NCBI RefSeq assembly: GCF_022828475.1
Contig: NZ_CP059557.1
Location: 3,147,470 to 3,211,469, forward strand
Length of the DNA: 64,000 nucleotides
Source: Saccharopolyspora gloriosae
GTDB lineage: Bacteria > Actinomycetota > Actinomycetes > Mycobacteriales > Pseudonocardiaceae
Direction: 5' to 3'
The notes below the pieces were generated by a model. That model saw only the letters and a list, made by a program, of their open reading frames with translations. It did no database searches and was not told where the DNA came from. This document shows, piece after piece, positions 29,951-41,553 of this stretch. Within the stretch, counting starts at the first letter, position 1. Each line of letters opens with the position of its first letter. The position numbers were made by a program, and so were the translations under genes.

Positions 29951-30577
29951 TCAGCGGATCCGGCTCTTGAGGGCCTTGGCGGCCGCGGCCGGATCCTCGG
30001 CGCTGCGGATCGCCCCGCCCGCCACCGCGACGACCGCACCGGCGTCCTGCACGGCGGCGATGGTCTCGGCGGTGATCCCACCGGCGATGGAGAACGGAAC
30101 GCCCGCCTGCCGCCCGTCCTCGACCAGGCGCTCGATCGTGTAGCCGGGCCTGGCCTGCTCGTCGAGCCCGGCGTGAATTTCGACGAAGGACACGCCCATC
30201 TTCGAGACCTCGCGGATCCGGGAGACCCGGCCCTCCACGATGGTGATCATGTCGGCGACGACGTCCTTGCCGTGCTTCTTGCCTGCGGCGACGGCTCCGC
30301 GCACGGTGTCGTCGTCGGCCGCGCCCATGACGGTGACCAGGTCCGCGCCCGCGGCGAACGCGAGGTCGGCCTCCAGCTCACCGGCGTCGGCGGTCTTCAT
30401 GTCGGCGAAAACGAGCTTGTCCGGGTGCGCGGCCTTGATCGCCGTGATCGCCGACAGGCCCTCGGCCTTGATCAGCGGGGTGCCCAGCTCGAGGACGTCC
30501 ACGTAGTCCTTGGCCTGGTACGCCAGCGAAAGCGCGTCGCCGAGGGTGGCGACGTCCAGTGCTACCTGCAGCTTCAC
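29951..30577 (-). CDS. hps: 3-hexulose-6-phosphate synthase
   Basis: 208 residues, exactly the family length. It condenses formaldehyde with ribulose 5-phosphate to hexulose 6-phosphate, the fixation step of the RuMP cycle. Orotidine-decarboxylase-fold motifs: MKLQVALDV at the start, VLELGTPLIKAEG, the Asp-x-Lys-x-x-Asp triad in FADMKTADAG, VEIHAGLDEQ and FSIAGGI. It is the first gene of the minus-strand RuMP row. The conserved 28-bp element lies 244 bases upstream of its start, pointing toward it, and the second pqqA is divergent beyond that. Confidence 0.95.
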   Translation of the reverse strand: MKLQVALDVATLGDALSLAYQAKDYVDVLELGTPLIKAEGLSAITAIKAAHPDKLVFADMKTADAGELEADLAFAAGADLVTVMGAADDDTVRGAVAAGKKHGKDVVADMITIVEGRVSRIREVSKMGVSFVEIHAGLDEQARPGYTIERLVEDGRQAGVPFSIAGGITAETIAAVQDAGAVVAVAGGAIRSAEDPAAAAKALKSRIR

Positions 30578-31270
30578 GGTGTTCTCCTCGTCAGTCGTGC
30601 TCGGTGGCGTTGCGGTTCTTCGGGCGCGGGTGGTCCTGCGCCGGGATCCACAACGCGACGCGCAATGCGGTCACACGTATCCGGATTTCCCGGAGTCCGG
30701 GAAGAATGGTCAGTGGATCACGACGTCGTTCAGCAGGTGCCGTTCCTCGAATCATTCCGGCTGCCCGTTCTGTTGCCCCGCGGTTCTGCGGCGGAGCGAG
30801 AACGGGCAACGGCCTGTGACACTGCACGGATCTGTACGTCTGGTCAACGGCGCCCGAACGAACGGATGCCCAGGAAGCACAGACGGCGATGGCGCACTTC
30901 CAAATGGCAATTCCGGGGGAGTCGCAGAATGGTGTTGCGATCCGGATGAACGTCGACGTATCATCGCCGCGTTCCGAATCGTCCGGGTGTTTCCGGAAGA
31001 GGATCTGACTCCTCTGAATCGTTCGGATGCAGATCCGCCCCAAGAGCGCGGCGGGCGAGTCCCGGAGCTTCGTCCCCGCCCGTCCGCGTGGCCTGGCGGT
31101 CGCCGCTGTTCGCGATGAGCGCCATTCGTCCGGTCGGCCTCGGGCGGGGAAGTGCGGTAACGCCCGGCCTCGGCTCCGGTGGTCCTGATGTCCGCCGAAG
31201 CGCCGGCCGTGGCAAAACCCTGGGTCCTGTCAGGGGCCTTGCCCGTCGATTCTCGAAAGGAGGTGTAGCC
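30578..31270. other. Divergent regulatory region between hps and pqqA2
   Basis: About 690 bases with no credible gene. It holds the 28-bp RuMP element (30822-30849) reading toward hps. The promoter of the second pqqA must also be here; GGAGG stands just before its ATG. Confidence 0.6.
30822..30849 (-). promoter_or_regulatory. RuMP element, copy 1 (hps)
   Basis: Read on the minus strand it begins CGTTGACCAGACGTAC and, after one variable base (A), continues GATCCGTGCAG. Two other copies (31654, 44780) differ at only three positions. TTGACC followed after 17 bases by CAGTGT could be -35 and -10 boxes, but the identical spacer argues for a bound regulator as well. It is 244 bases from the hps start. 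Confidence 0.75.
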
Positions 31271-31366
31271 ATGGAGTCCGTTGCCCCGCAGTGGGAAACG
31301 CCGCGATTCGAGGAGATCGGGTGCGCGGCCGAGGTGACCATGTACGTCGCCCAGGCTGAGGACTGA
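31271..31366 (+). CDS. pqqA: Second PQQ precursor peptide PqqA, stand-alone
   Basis: 31 residues with a GGAGG ribosome site 8 bases before the ATG. It carries the PqqA signature: Trp8-Glu-Thr-Pro11, Gly17, and Glu21-Val-Thr-Met-Tyr25, the E-x3-Y pair crosslinked by PqqE. Compared with the operon copy it has a longer N-terminus and an acidic tail (AQAED); both share a Cys shortly before the Glu. It is 5.5 kb from pqqBCDE, between hps and phi, and is followed 33 bases later by a strong terminator, so it forms its own transcript. Likely expressed with the C1 genes to raise precursor supply. Confidence 0.85.
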   Translation: MESVAPQWETPRFEEIGCAAEVTMYVAQAED

Positions 31367-31399
31367 GCTCGTCCGCCGGTCGGCGGCTGAGCGGTAACG

Positions 31400-31439
31400 C
31401 GTGACTGTGGGCACCGGAGATCCGGTGCCCACAGTCACG
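31400..31439 (+). terminator. Terminator after pqqA2
   Basis: A perfect 18-bp stem (CGTGACTGTGGGCACCGG with its complement at 31422-31439) and a 4-base loop AGAT. It closes the pqqA2 transcript before phi. Confidence 0.88.
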
Positions 31440-31814
31440 TGACCAGGGTGAACGGCCGCTGGGAGCGCCGCACGCCGTCGCGCGAGCTCTGCCGATCGGC
31501 TTGACGCCCCTTCGGCGCGGAGACCACGCGGTGCGCGAATGCGCATCCTCCGCCGACCGATCGGAGTCATGATCGATGCGGAGATTGCGGCGGTTCCGTT
31601 TGATCGGATTCCGGAACCGCTCATACGACCCTGGTATCTCTTCGTTGCGGATACGTTGACTGGACGTACCGATCCGTGCAGTCTCTCCAGCGTGATTCGT
31701 CCGGGTGGCGACCTGAAACCCAATAGGGTCAAGGAAACTCCGGTCCCGCGCCGCGACACGACGCTCGCGCGCTGAAACGACGAATACATCCGACCGACCA
31801 GTGGAGTGTGCTCA
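31440..31814. other. Upstream region of phi
   Basis: About 375 bases without a gene. It contains the second RuMP element at 31654-31681 and the GTGGAGTG ribosome site before phi. Confidence 0.6.
31654..31681 (+). promoter_or_regulatory. RuMP element, copy 2 (phi)
   Basis: Begins CGTTGACTGGACGTAC and, after a variable base (C), continues GATCCGTGCAG. It is 133 bases upstream of the phi start and reads toward it. TTGACT plus CAGTCT at 17-base spacing could be promoter boxes. Confidence 0.75.
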
Positions 31815-32420
31815 ATGACGGGTACGGACACCGCTCACGAGAACCTCGGTGAAAAGCTGAATCCGCCGCATTTCAGTTACGCGACGATGGCCATCAGCAC
31901 CGAGGTGGACCAGATTCGCAAGGGCATCGAGCCCGCGGCGTGGGCTCGCGCGGGTGCGCTGCTGCTCGAAGCGTCCGCTGTGTTCACCGTCGGCACCGGG
32001 CGCAGCGGACTCGCCTTGCAGATGGCCGCGATGCGCTTCATGCACCTCGGACTGGACACCCACGTCGTGGGCGAGACCACCGCGCGGGCGATCGGTTCCG
32101 GCGATGTCCTGGTGGCCGCCTCGGGCTCCGGTTCCACGGCCCGCGTGGTGCGAGCGGCCGAGACCGCGCGCGCTCAGGGCGCGAGCGTGGTGGCGCTGAC
32201 CACCAATCCCGATTCCGCGCTGGCCAAGACCGCGACCGAGGTGCTGGTGATCCCGGCGGCCGACAAGCAGGACTTCGACGGAACGGCCTCCACCCAGTAC
32301 GGGGGCAGCCTGTTCGAGCAGTCGGTCCTGCTGCTCACCGACGCGCTGTTCCACACCCTGTGGCGTTCCAGCGGCACCCAGGCCAGTGAGCTCTGGCGGC
32401 TGCACGCGAATCTCGAATGA
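31815..32420 (+). CDS. phi: 6-phospho-3-hexuloisomerase
   Basis: 201 residues. A SIS-domain isomerase turning hexulose 6-phosphate into fructose 6-phosphate, the second RuMP step. Motifs: VFTVGTGRSGLALQMAAMRFMHLG, then ASGSGSTARVVRAAETARAQG and VALTTNPDSALAK, with PAADKQDFDGTASTQYGGSLFEQS near the end, as in other Phi proteins. ATG at 31815 is chosen for its GTGGAGTG site. First gene of the plus-strand row phi-glpX-pfk-exchanger. Hps and Phi are separate genes on opposite strands here, not fused. Confidence 0.94.
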   Translation: MTGTDTAHENLGEKLNPPHFSYATMAISTEVDQIRKGIEPAAWARAGALLLEASAVFTVGTGRSGLALQMAAMRFMHLGLDTHVVGETTARAIGSGDVLVAASGSGSTARVVRAAETARAQGASVVALTTNPDSALAKTATEVLVIPAADKQDFDGTASTQYGGSLFEQSVLLLTDALFHTLWRSSGTQASELWRLHANLE

Positions 32421-32558
32421 CCGGTGCCCGGCGATTTCGCCGGCAGCGCACGCACTTCGCACATCACGCGTGGACGAGTCCGGATCTGCTCGCAGTGCTC
32501 GCCCGATTTCGCAGGCATTCCGCCGTACTGAGGCATGAGACGAGACAAGGAGTCCGTG

Positions 32559-33545
32559 ATGCAGCGCCAGAACAAGACCGCGCAGCGCACCGACATCAGC
32601 ACGCTGGAGTCGGTGGCCTTGGCCGCAACCCGGAGCGCGGCGGTGGCCAGCCACCCCTGGGTCGGCCGCAACGACAAGAAAGCAGCCGACGCGGCGGCGA
32701 CCGAGGCCATGCGCCAGGTGCTGGCCGACGCCCCGGGCCGGGGCGTGGTGGTCATCGGGGAGGGCGAGAAGGACGAGGCCCCGATGTTGTTCAACGGTGA
32801 GACCGTGGGCAACGGTCTGGGCGGCCCGGACTTCGACATCGCCGTGGACCCGCTCGAGGGCACTTCGTTCTGCGCGAAGAACCTGCCGGGCTCGATGGCC
32901 ACCATCGCCTTCGCGGAATCCGGGACGATGTGGTCGCCCGGTCCCGGTTTCTACATGGACAAGATCGTGGTGCCGCCGCAGGCCAAGGGCGCCGTGGACC
33001 TCGCCGACCCGCCGGAGCGCACTCTCGGCAAGGTCGCCGAGGCCCTCGGCAAGCAGGTAGGCGAGCTGCGCGTGGTCATCATGGACAAGCCGCGGCACCA
33101 GGACCTGATCAAGCGGGTGCTGAAGGCGGGCGCGGCCGTGCACACCCCGGCGGAGGGCGACGTCGGCGGCAGCCTCGAAGTGCTGCTGCCGACCGGCTCC
33201 GCCGACCTGCTCCTGGGCATCGGGGGCACGCCGGAGGGCGTGATGACCGCGGCGGCGGTGCGCGCACTGGGCGGCGACATGCTCGGTCGCCTGGCCCCGC
33301 AACGCGAAGAGGAGGCCGACGCGATCCGTGCGGCGGGCATGGACGTCGACCGCATCTACGTTCGCGACGAGCTGGTCGGTGGCGACGCGCTGTTCGCAGC
33401 CACCGGCGTCACAGGGGGCGCGTTGTTGAGCGAGCCGCGGGAATCCGGGGGCACGGTGCTCGCGGAATCCCTGCTCGTTTCCCGCGGTGAGGTGCGCCGC
33501 GTCTCGCACACGACTTTCGGCTCCATGCTCCGGATGGCGTCTTGA
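32559..33545 (+). CDS. glpX: Class II fructose-1,6-bisphosphatase
   Basis: About 328 residues from the ATG at 32559, which has AAGGAG 7 bases upstream; an in-frame ATG at 32535 lacks one. Lithium-sensitive phosphatase fold: VVIGEGEKDEAPML (metal Glu/Asp), DIAVDPLEGT, then GGTPEGVMTAAA and IRAAGMD. GlpX enzymes hydrolyse fructose 1,6-bisphosphate and often sedoheptulose 1,7-bisphosphate. Inside a RuMP cluster with tkt and fba, the sedoheptulose bisphosphatase route of ribulose 5-phosphate regeneration is the likely job. Confidence 0.93.
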   Translation: MQRQNKTAQRTDISTLESVALAATRSAAVASHPWVGRNDKKAADAAATEAMRQVLADAPGRGVVVIGEGEKDEAPMLFNGETVGNGLGGPDFDIAVDPLEGTSFCAKNLPGSMATIAFAESGTMWSPGPGFYMDKIVVPPQAKGAVDLADPPERTLGKVAEALGKQVGELRVVIMDKPRHQDLIKRVLKAGAAVHTPAEGDVGGSLEVLLPTGSADLLLGIGGTPEGVMTAAAVRALGGDMLGRLAPQREEEADAIRAAGMDVDRIYVRDELVGGDALFAATGVTGGALLSEPRESGGTVLAESLLVSRGEVRRVSHTTFGSMLRMAS

Positions 33546-33615
33546 CGGCGCGGGGCCGGCTCGGCATCGAATCCGCCGGCCTCGTGCACCTTCGTTGTTG
33601 AGGAGATTCGGTGAC

Positions 33616-35085
33616 ATGCACCTGGAAAACCTGCGCGTTCGCCACCTCGGTGAGTGCCACTACGACTCACCGTTCTACGAGGTGCTCGCGGCCAAGCGGA
33701 CTTCGCCGCACTACGTAGCGGAGGGCGACCGGGTCCTGCTCGAGGACACCGTTTCGATGCTCGCCGAGCACGACCTGCCGCCGAACCTGCTGCCGAGCTT
33801 CGAAGCGGCCGGTCCGCGCCGGAAGATCTACTTCGACCTCTCCAGCGTCACGGCGGGCGTGGTGACCTGCGGCGGACTGTGCCCGGGTCTCAACGACGTC
33901 ATCCGGGGCATCGTCCAGGAGCTCACCGTGCACTACGGCGTGCAGCGGATCCTGGGATTCCGCAACGGACTTCGCGGGCTGACGGCGGAGAACTGCCACG
34001 ACACCGAGGATCTGACGCCGGATCGCGTCCGCGAGATCCACAACTCCGGCGGCACCATCCTGGGCAGCTCGCGCGGTGCGCAGGAGCCCGACGAGATGGT
34101 GGACAGCCTGGTCCTGCGCGGGGTCAACGTCCTGTTCGTCATCGGTGGCGACGGGGGAATGCGCGCCGCCACGAACCTGGTGGCCGCGATCCGCCGACGT
34201 GATCTGGACATCGCGGTCATCGGCGTGCCCAAGACCATCGACAACGACCTGCCTTACACCGACCAGTCCTTCGGGTTCCAGAGCGCGTTCGCGCAAGCGG
34301 CCAACTTCATCGACTCGGTCGCCATCGAGGCCGCGGCCAGTCCCGACGGCATCGGCATCGTGAAGCTGATGGGCAGGCATTCGGGTTTCATCGCCTGCTA
34401 CGCCTCGCTGGCCCGCAACGCCGCCGACGTCGTGCTCATCCCGGAGGTGCCGTTCGCGCTCGACGGGCCGGACGGCCTGCTGGCTCGTGTGGAGCGGCAC
34501 GTGCGGGAGAAGGGCTTCGTGGTCATCGTCGCGGCCGAGGGCGCGGGGCAGGACCTGCTGGAGGAGCGCGGTCTGCTCGCCGACGCCACCGATCCCTCCG
34601 GGAACGCCAAACTCGGCGACATCGGTGCACTGCTGCGGGAGACCATCACCGCGCACTTGACCGAGGCCGGTCTGTCGCCCACGGTGCGCTACATCGATCC
34701 GAGCTACGCCGTGCGCAGCGTGACCGCCAACGCCTACGACAGCGTCTACTGCCTGCGCCTGGCCCACGCCGCGGTGCACGCGGCCATGGCAGGGCGCACC
34801 GAGACCGCGGTGGTGCGCTGGCGGCGCCGCTTCGTGCACGTGCCGATGCCGCTGATCATCAGCCACCGCAACGAGGTCGATCCCGACGGTGATCTGTGGA
34901 TGTCCGTGCTCGAAGCGACCGGTCACCTGGCTTCCACGTACGGCTTGCACAGCAGGACGAGTGCTCAGGACTACCGGGGAATCTGCCGGTCGCCGGACGA
35001 GCGGGACGGCGGCGTGGGCGAGCCGCGCGACGTTCCCGGTACCGGCCCAGTCAGTACCGCAACCACGATGAGGAGCTGCCGATGA
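33616..35085 (+). CDS. pfk: 6-phosphofructokinase, probably ATP-dependent
   Basis: 489 residues, longer than the 320 of classical enzymes, with an extra N-terminal 80 residues as in the long-chain 'X' group. Nucleotide motif VIGGDGGMRAA: the Gly at the key position (GGDG, not GGDD) points to ATP, while Lys206 in PKTIDNDLPYTD is seen in both long ATP-PFKs and PPi enzymes. Substrate loop: LMGRHSGFIACYA. It makes fructose 1,6-bisphosphate for cleavage by Fba in the RuMP cycle. GAGGAG precedes the ATG. Its stop overlaps the next start by four bases. Confidence 0.92.
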   Translation: MHLENLRVRHLGECHYDSPFYEVLAAKRTSPHYVAEGDRVLLEDTVSMLAEHDLPPNLLPSFEAAGPRRKIYFDLSSVTAGVVTCGGLCPGLNDVIRGIVQELTVHYGVQRILGFRNGLRGLTAENCHDTEDLTPDRVREIHNSGGTILGSSRGAQEPDEMVDSLVLRGVNVLFVIGGDGGMRAATNLVAAIRRRDLDIAVIGVPKTIDNDLPYTDQSFGFQSAFAQAANFIDSVAIEAAASPDGIGIVKLMGRHSGFIACYASLARNAADVVLIPEVPFALDGPDGLLARVERHVREKGFVVIVAAEGAGQDLLEERGLLADATDPSGNAKLGDIGALLRETITAHLTEAGLSPTVRYIDPSYAVRSVTANAYDSVYCLRLAHAAVHAAMAGRTETAVVRWRRRFVHVPMPLIISHRNEVDPDGDLWMSVLEATGHLASTYGLHSRTSAQDYRGICRSPDERDGGVGEPRDVPGTGPVSTATTMRSCR

Positions 35086-36194
35086 TGGCCGTGCTGGAGT
35101 TCGCGTTGGGGATCGCGCTGCTGGTGTACAGCGCGGAGAAGCTGATCGGATACCTGGTCGGGGTGTCCAGCCGGTGGGTCGTTTCGCTGTTCCTGGTGGC
35201 GGTGCTGTTCACCGGGATCGAGTTCGACGACCTCGCGTACGGCATCGTGCTCAACGTCGAGGAACTGCAGCACGCGGCTCTGGGCACCGTCATCGGCACG
35301 ACGATCGCGATCATGGGAATCGTGCTGGCGCTGGCGGCGCTCATCGCCCCGTGCCGGGTGGACGTCCCCAAGGACTACCTCGTGCTCTTCGCGGCCGGGC
35401 CGCTGGCGATGCTGCTGTTCGCCACGACCGGCGGGTTGACCCAGTTCATGGGCGTGGTGCTGGTGGTCCTGTTCGTGGCGTTCGTCGGCTGGATCGGTTA
35501 TCGCGAGTACGCCGCGCGACGCCCGGTGTTCCGCAGCGCGGAGTTCTACGAGCAGGTTGAGAAGGCAGCCGCGGTGAAGGTCGCGACCGCCTCGGAATCC
35601 GGCGCCACCGGTGAGCAGCTCTCCGCTCGCACGCCCGCGGCGGGCTCGGGGACGGGCGGTGGCTTCGAGCTGCCCGGGGATCTGCGGGTCGATCAGAGAT
35701 TCCTCAAAGCGAGGCAGCGACCCCTGTGGGGCAGCCTGCTGTTCGCGTTGCTGGCACTGGCCGGTCTGATCGGAGGTGCCGCGCTCGCCGGGCAGGGCAC
35801 CGAGGGCGTCCTCGAGACCTTTGACATGGACGGCACCGTTTTCGGCGTCACGATCGCGACGCTGGCGCTCTCGCTGGAGGACATCTTCCTCACCGTGGAG
35901 CCCGCACGCAGGGGTGCGCCGGAGATCGGGGTCGCCAACGTCATCGGCAGCGTCGTGTTCTCGCTGACCGGCAAGCTCGGGATCGTCCTGCTCGTGGGCG
36001 GGAGCATCACGGTCGGCGAGAACGTGCTGTCGTGGCACTTGCCGGTCCTGCTGGGCATGACCGTCCTGTCGGCGATCTTCCTGGCGACCGGGCATCTGCG
36101 CCGCTGGCACGGGGCGGTGCTGCTCGCGCTCTACGCCGGCTATTTCGTCATCAGCCTGACGGTCTTCGGCGGAGTGCCCATCGACAGCGACTAG
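35082..36194 (+). CDS. CaCA-family sodium/calcium exchanger-like membrane protein
   Basis: About 370 residues, roughly ten membrane helices in two halves around a cytoplasmic loop (about 145-215). The two alpha-repeats of the cation/Ca2+ exchanger family can be read: GIEFDDLAYGIVLN with ALGTVIGTTIAIMGI, and LALSLEDIFLTVEPARR with GVANVIGSVVFSLTGK. The acidic residue (Glu/Asp) of each repeat is retained. Translation is coupled to pfk (ATGA overlap), so it belongs to the phi-glpX-pfk row. A divalent or trivalent metal supply role for the PQQ enzyme is possible but unproven; ion and direction are unknown. Confidence 0.82.
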   Translation: MMAVLEFALGIALLVYSAEKLIGYLVGVSSRWVVSLFLVAVLFTGIEFDDLAYGIVLNVEELQHAALGTVIGTTIAIMGIVLALAALIAPCRVDVPKDYLVLFAAGPLAMLLFATTGGLTQFMGVVLVVLFVAFVGWIGYREYAARRPVFRSAEFYEQVEKAAAVKVATASESGATGEQLSARTPAAGSGTGGGFELPGDLRVDQRFLKARQRPLWGSLLFALLALAGLIGGAALAGQGTEGVLETFDMDGTVFGVTIATLALSLEDIFLTVEPARRGAPEIGVANVIGSVVFSLTGKLGIVLLVGGSITVGENVLSWHLPVLLGMTVLSAIFLATGHLRRWHGAVLLALYAGYFVISLTVFGGVPIDSD

Positions 36195-36624
36195 GCCGTT
36201 CCAGCGAACGATCGGGCTCCGCGAGCCCGTTGGAGATTGCGGGGAAAGGACGATCATGGCTGCCGCTGGTTGTCGTAAGGCCGCCGTTCGTGCGCCGTTC
36301 GCCAGCGGTCGTCGCGTCGATCTTGCCCGCCGAATCTTCGGCGACGTAACTTTCCGTTCCACGTCGGGGAAGACGGAGCTCGGAAGCACCGCGGATGTGC
36401 GTTCGGTTCAGCGCCCGACTCGTGCGCAGGCACGAGTCGGGCGACTACTTGTGCATTGTCGCGGCGAACTGTCCGGATCCGGATCTCTTGGCGTTTCCAG
36501 CAGGACACCGGTCCGCGTGCGAAATCGGAGCAGTGACGCGGACTCGCTCGGAACGCGAAGTGACATGCGGTCGCACCGGCTTCGCGCGCGTTCCGGGTCG
36601 GTGACGGACCAAAGGCGGTCTCGT
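36195..36624. other. Intergenic region before the first GAF-LytTR regulator
   Basis: 430 bases containing a terminator (36412-36443). An in-frame upward extension of the regulator from 36256 exists but is not shared with the paralogue at 50359, so I treat it as non-coding. The 20 bases before the start (ACCAAAGGCGGTCT region) are conserved between the two paralogues. Confidence 0.6.
36412..36443 (+). terminator. Terminator of the phi-glpX-pfk-exchanger row
   Basis: Perfect 14-bp arms CGCCCGACTCGTGC and GCACGAGTCGGGCG with a 4-base loop GCAG, 218 bases after the exchanger stop. Confidence 0.8.
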
Positions 36625-37319
36625 ATGGGAGAGATGCACCGGCTCCGCGCCAGGACGGGCGGCGGGGACCAGTCGGCGGTGTACGGGGCGTGGGAGCGCT
36701 TCGTGCGGGGCGAGGACGACATCCGCGGTGTGCGGCCGGAAGTGGCGTTGTCCTGGCAGCGGTGCCGCGATCAGTACCGGGTCGATCCGTACCTGGCCGA
36801 AGCCCCGGTGGCCATCACGGATGTGGACCACACGCTCGAGCACGACGTGGTCTTCGCCGAGCTCGGCTTCCGGGCGGCCGCTGTTGTCAACGAGGTGAGC
36901 AACGCGGGCGGAGTCGTGACGGTCACCGACGCCACCGGGCGGATGCTGGCCCAGTGGGGCAACACGGACACGCGCAACTACGCCGCCAAGGCGAACATGG
37001 CGCCGTGGTTCTCCTGGGCGGAGGGTTCGACCGGGACCAACGGCATGGGCACCGCGCTGGAGTCGCGATCACCGGTGGTGATCCGGGGTGCGGAGCACTG
37101 GTGTCAGGCCTTCCACGACTGGAACTGCGCGGGAGTGGCGGTGCGCGACGTGGTGACCGGCGACCCGGTCGCGGCGCTGAACATCTCCTGCTGGCGCAGC
37201 GAACTCCCGGAGTCCGTCCGCGCTTGGCTGAGCAATGCCGCCAGCAGGACGCAGTTCATGCTGCGGCGGCGCGCTCGGGACGCGGGTGCCGAGCTGATCG
37301 CGGCGTACAACCACGCGCG

Positions 37320-40314
<2,995 letters not shown>

Positions 40315-40375
40315 CGATTCGCCCGGCCACCGGACGCGTTCCGGCGCGGCGCGAACGCACGGCGATTTCCACCGA

Positions 40376-40404
40376 GCCCGCGGGGACCAACGGTCCGCGC
40401 GGGC
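40376..40404 (+). terminator. Hairpin after katG
   Basis: GCCCGCG and GGACC pair with GGTCC and CGCGGGC around a 3-base loop, with a single internal mismatch, 62 bases after the katG stop. Confidence 0.65.
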
Positions 40405-41077
40405 CGTTGCATGCCGGTCGGCCTGCGATCCTCGAAAGACGGTGCGCGGCAACGGTTTCCGGCACCGATGTGCCGGAGGTTCGCCCGGATGCCGGGAGCG
40501 CTCGCAGCGGTGATGGCGGTCGCGCGCCCAGGTCTCTAAGATCGATGCCGCAGCCGAGAGTTCCGGCAGGCGGCCGCTTTCGCGGTTCGGTGGCATCGCT
40601 GCGGGGCCGGTCGGGCAGTCCACTGTTGAGGACCTCGGATCACGAACCGGGTTGGGCGGTAGCTGATTCCGTGCGAGCGGTGTGGCGATCCGGGTTAGCG
40701 GTCAACCCTTTCGGTGTGCTCTGGGACACCGTAAAATTCATGAGTACCACAGGTTGAAGAAAGAAGCGGAACTCCGGACTGGAGATCACTCCGCGAAGCT
40801 CTGCTCACCACGACACCGTGTTCCTGTGGGAGGGCACAGCGTTTCAGCGCGCACATCCTTCGCTGAGTGCCGCTGATTCCCGTCTTGTGCGACGACCACG
40901 GGAGTCGCCGGTGAATTCGAACAACGGCTGAGGCTTTTTCCGTCGAACGGAAGTGTCTGCGGAGGCATCGCAAAGGGGAACGATGGGCCTGCATGTGAAG
41001 CACACCCATTTGCGAGCGAACCCAGATAGGTATGAGCGATCCGGAAATGGATTCCGAAAATGAGGAGGTGAGGTCCA
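40405..41077. other. Upstream region of the PQQ dehydrogenase operon
   Basis: About 670 bases. Apart from the short frame at 40983-41063 there is no gene. AT content is somewhat higher than nearby in 40720-41060, as expected for a regulated promoter. The 28-bp RuMP element is not present, so this promoter probably uses other boxes. GAGGAGG stands before the ATG at 41078. Confidence 0.5.
40983..41063 (+). CDS. Possible 26-residue leader peptide
   Basis: ATG preceded by AAAGGGG at 5-base spacing; basic, His-rich start (MGLHVKHTHLRANP) and a stop that overlaps the ribosome site of the next gene. It could be a leader controlling the dehydrogenase operon or a chance frame. It does not have the PqqA E-x3-Y motif. 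Confidence 0.35.
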   Translation: MGLHVKHTHLRANPDRYERSGNGFRK

Positions 41078-41539
41078 ATGACGACGACTCGGGAACGCGA
41101 CGACCTTCTGGGCGAGCTCGGCTTGGACGAGCAGAACAGCGCAGCGATCGGCCGGGTGCTGGGCACCGGCAGGATCGAGCGGGCCACCGAGCGTGCGGAC
41201 GGCACGATGGAGGCCACCATCCGGATCCGGGAGGACCAGATCGCCTGGGACCCCGCGATCCTGGTCCTGCCGCACGGCGGTGACGTCGAGCTGACCGTCA
41301 TCAACGACGACAAGAACACCCACGCCTGCTTGCTGCCGAGCAACGGCGACAAGAAGTTCCTCTGGCTGTTGAACCATTCCAAAGGCACGGCGAAGCTCAA
41401 CCTCGATGGCCCCGGCTACTACTGGTACAGCTCGCCCGGTGGCAATGACGAGGGCCGTGGCCTGACCGCCGCCATCGTCGTTCTCGGCGAGGTGCCGCCG
41501 GAAGCCCGTCTTGATCGCCCCGACCAGCCGCGCCAGTAG
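41078..41539 (+). CDS. Cupredoxin-like protein with degenerate copper site
   Basis: 153 residues, GAGGAGG ribosome site, 14 bases before the PQQ dehydrogenase. After a charged helical N-terminus (no signal peptide) comes a cupredoxin-type beta-sandwich: ILVLPHGGDVELTVINDDKNTH, then KGTAKLNLDGPGYYWYSSPGGNDEGRG and LTAAIVV in separate strands. The first His ligand position is kept (NTHACL), but where type 1 copper proteins have Cys-x-x-x-x-His-x-x-x-x-Met this protein has Ser, Gly and Leu. It is therefore unlikely to carry a blue copper centre. An electron-transfer, chaperone or subunit role with the next gene is suggested only by the tight spacing. Confidence 0.7.
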   Translation: MTTTRERDDLLGELGLDEQNSAAIGRVLGTGRIERATERADGTMEATIRIREDQIAWDPAILVLPHGGDVELTVINDDKNTHACLLPSNGDKKFLWLLNHSKGTAKLNLDGPGYYWYSSPGGNDEGRGLTAAIVVLGEVPPEARLDRPDQPRQ

Positions 41540-41553
41540 AAAGGGACGAACTG

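Noticed and set aside
31539-31775. A 78-codon frame upstream of phi
   Set aside because: It covers the conserved 28-bp element and has no ribosome site; regulatory sequence is the better explanation.
41078-41539. The small protein before the dehydrogenase as a functional blue copper protein
   Set aside because: The Cys, second His and Met ligand positions are replaced, so copper binding of type 1 is not supported.
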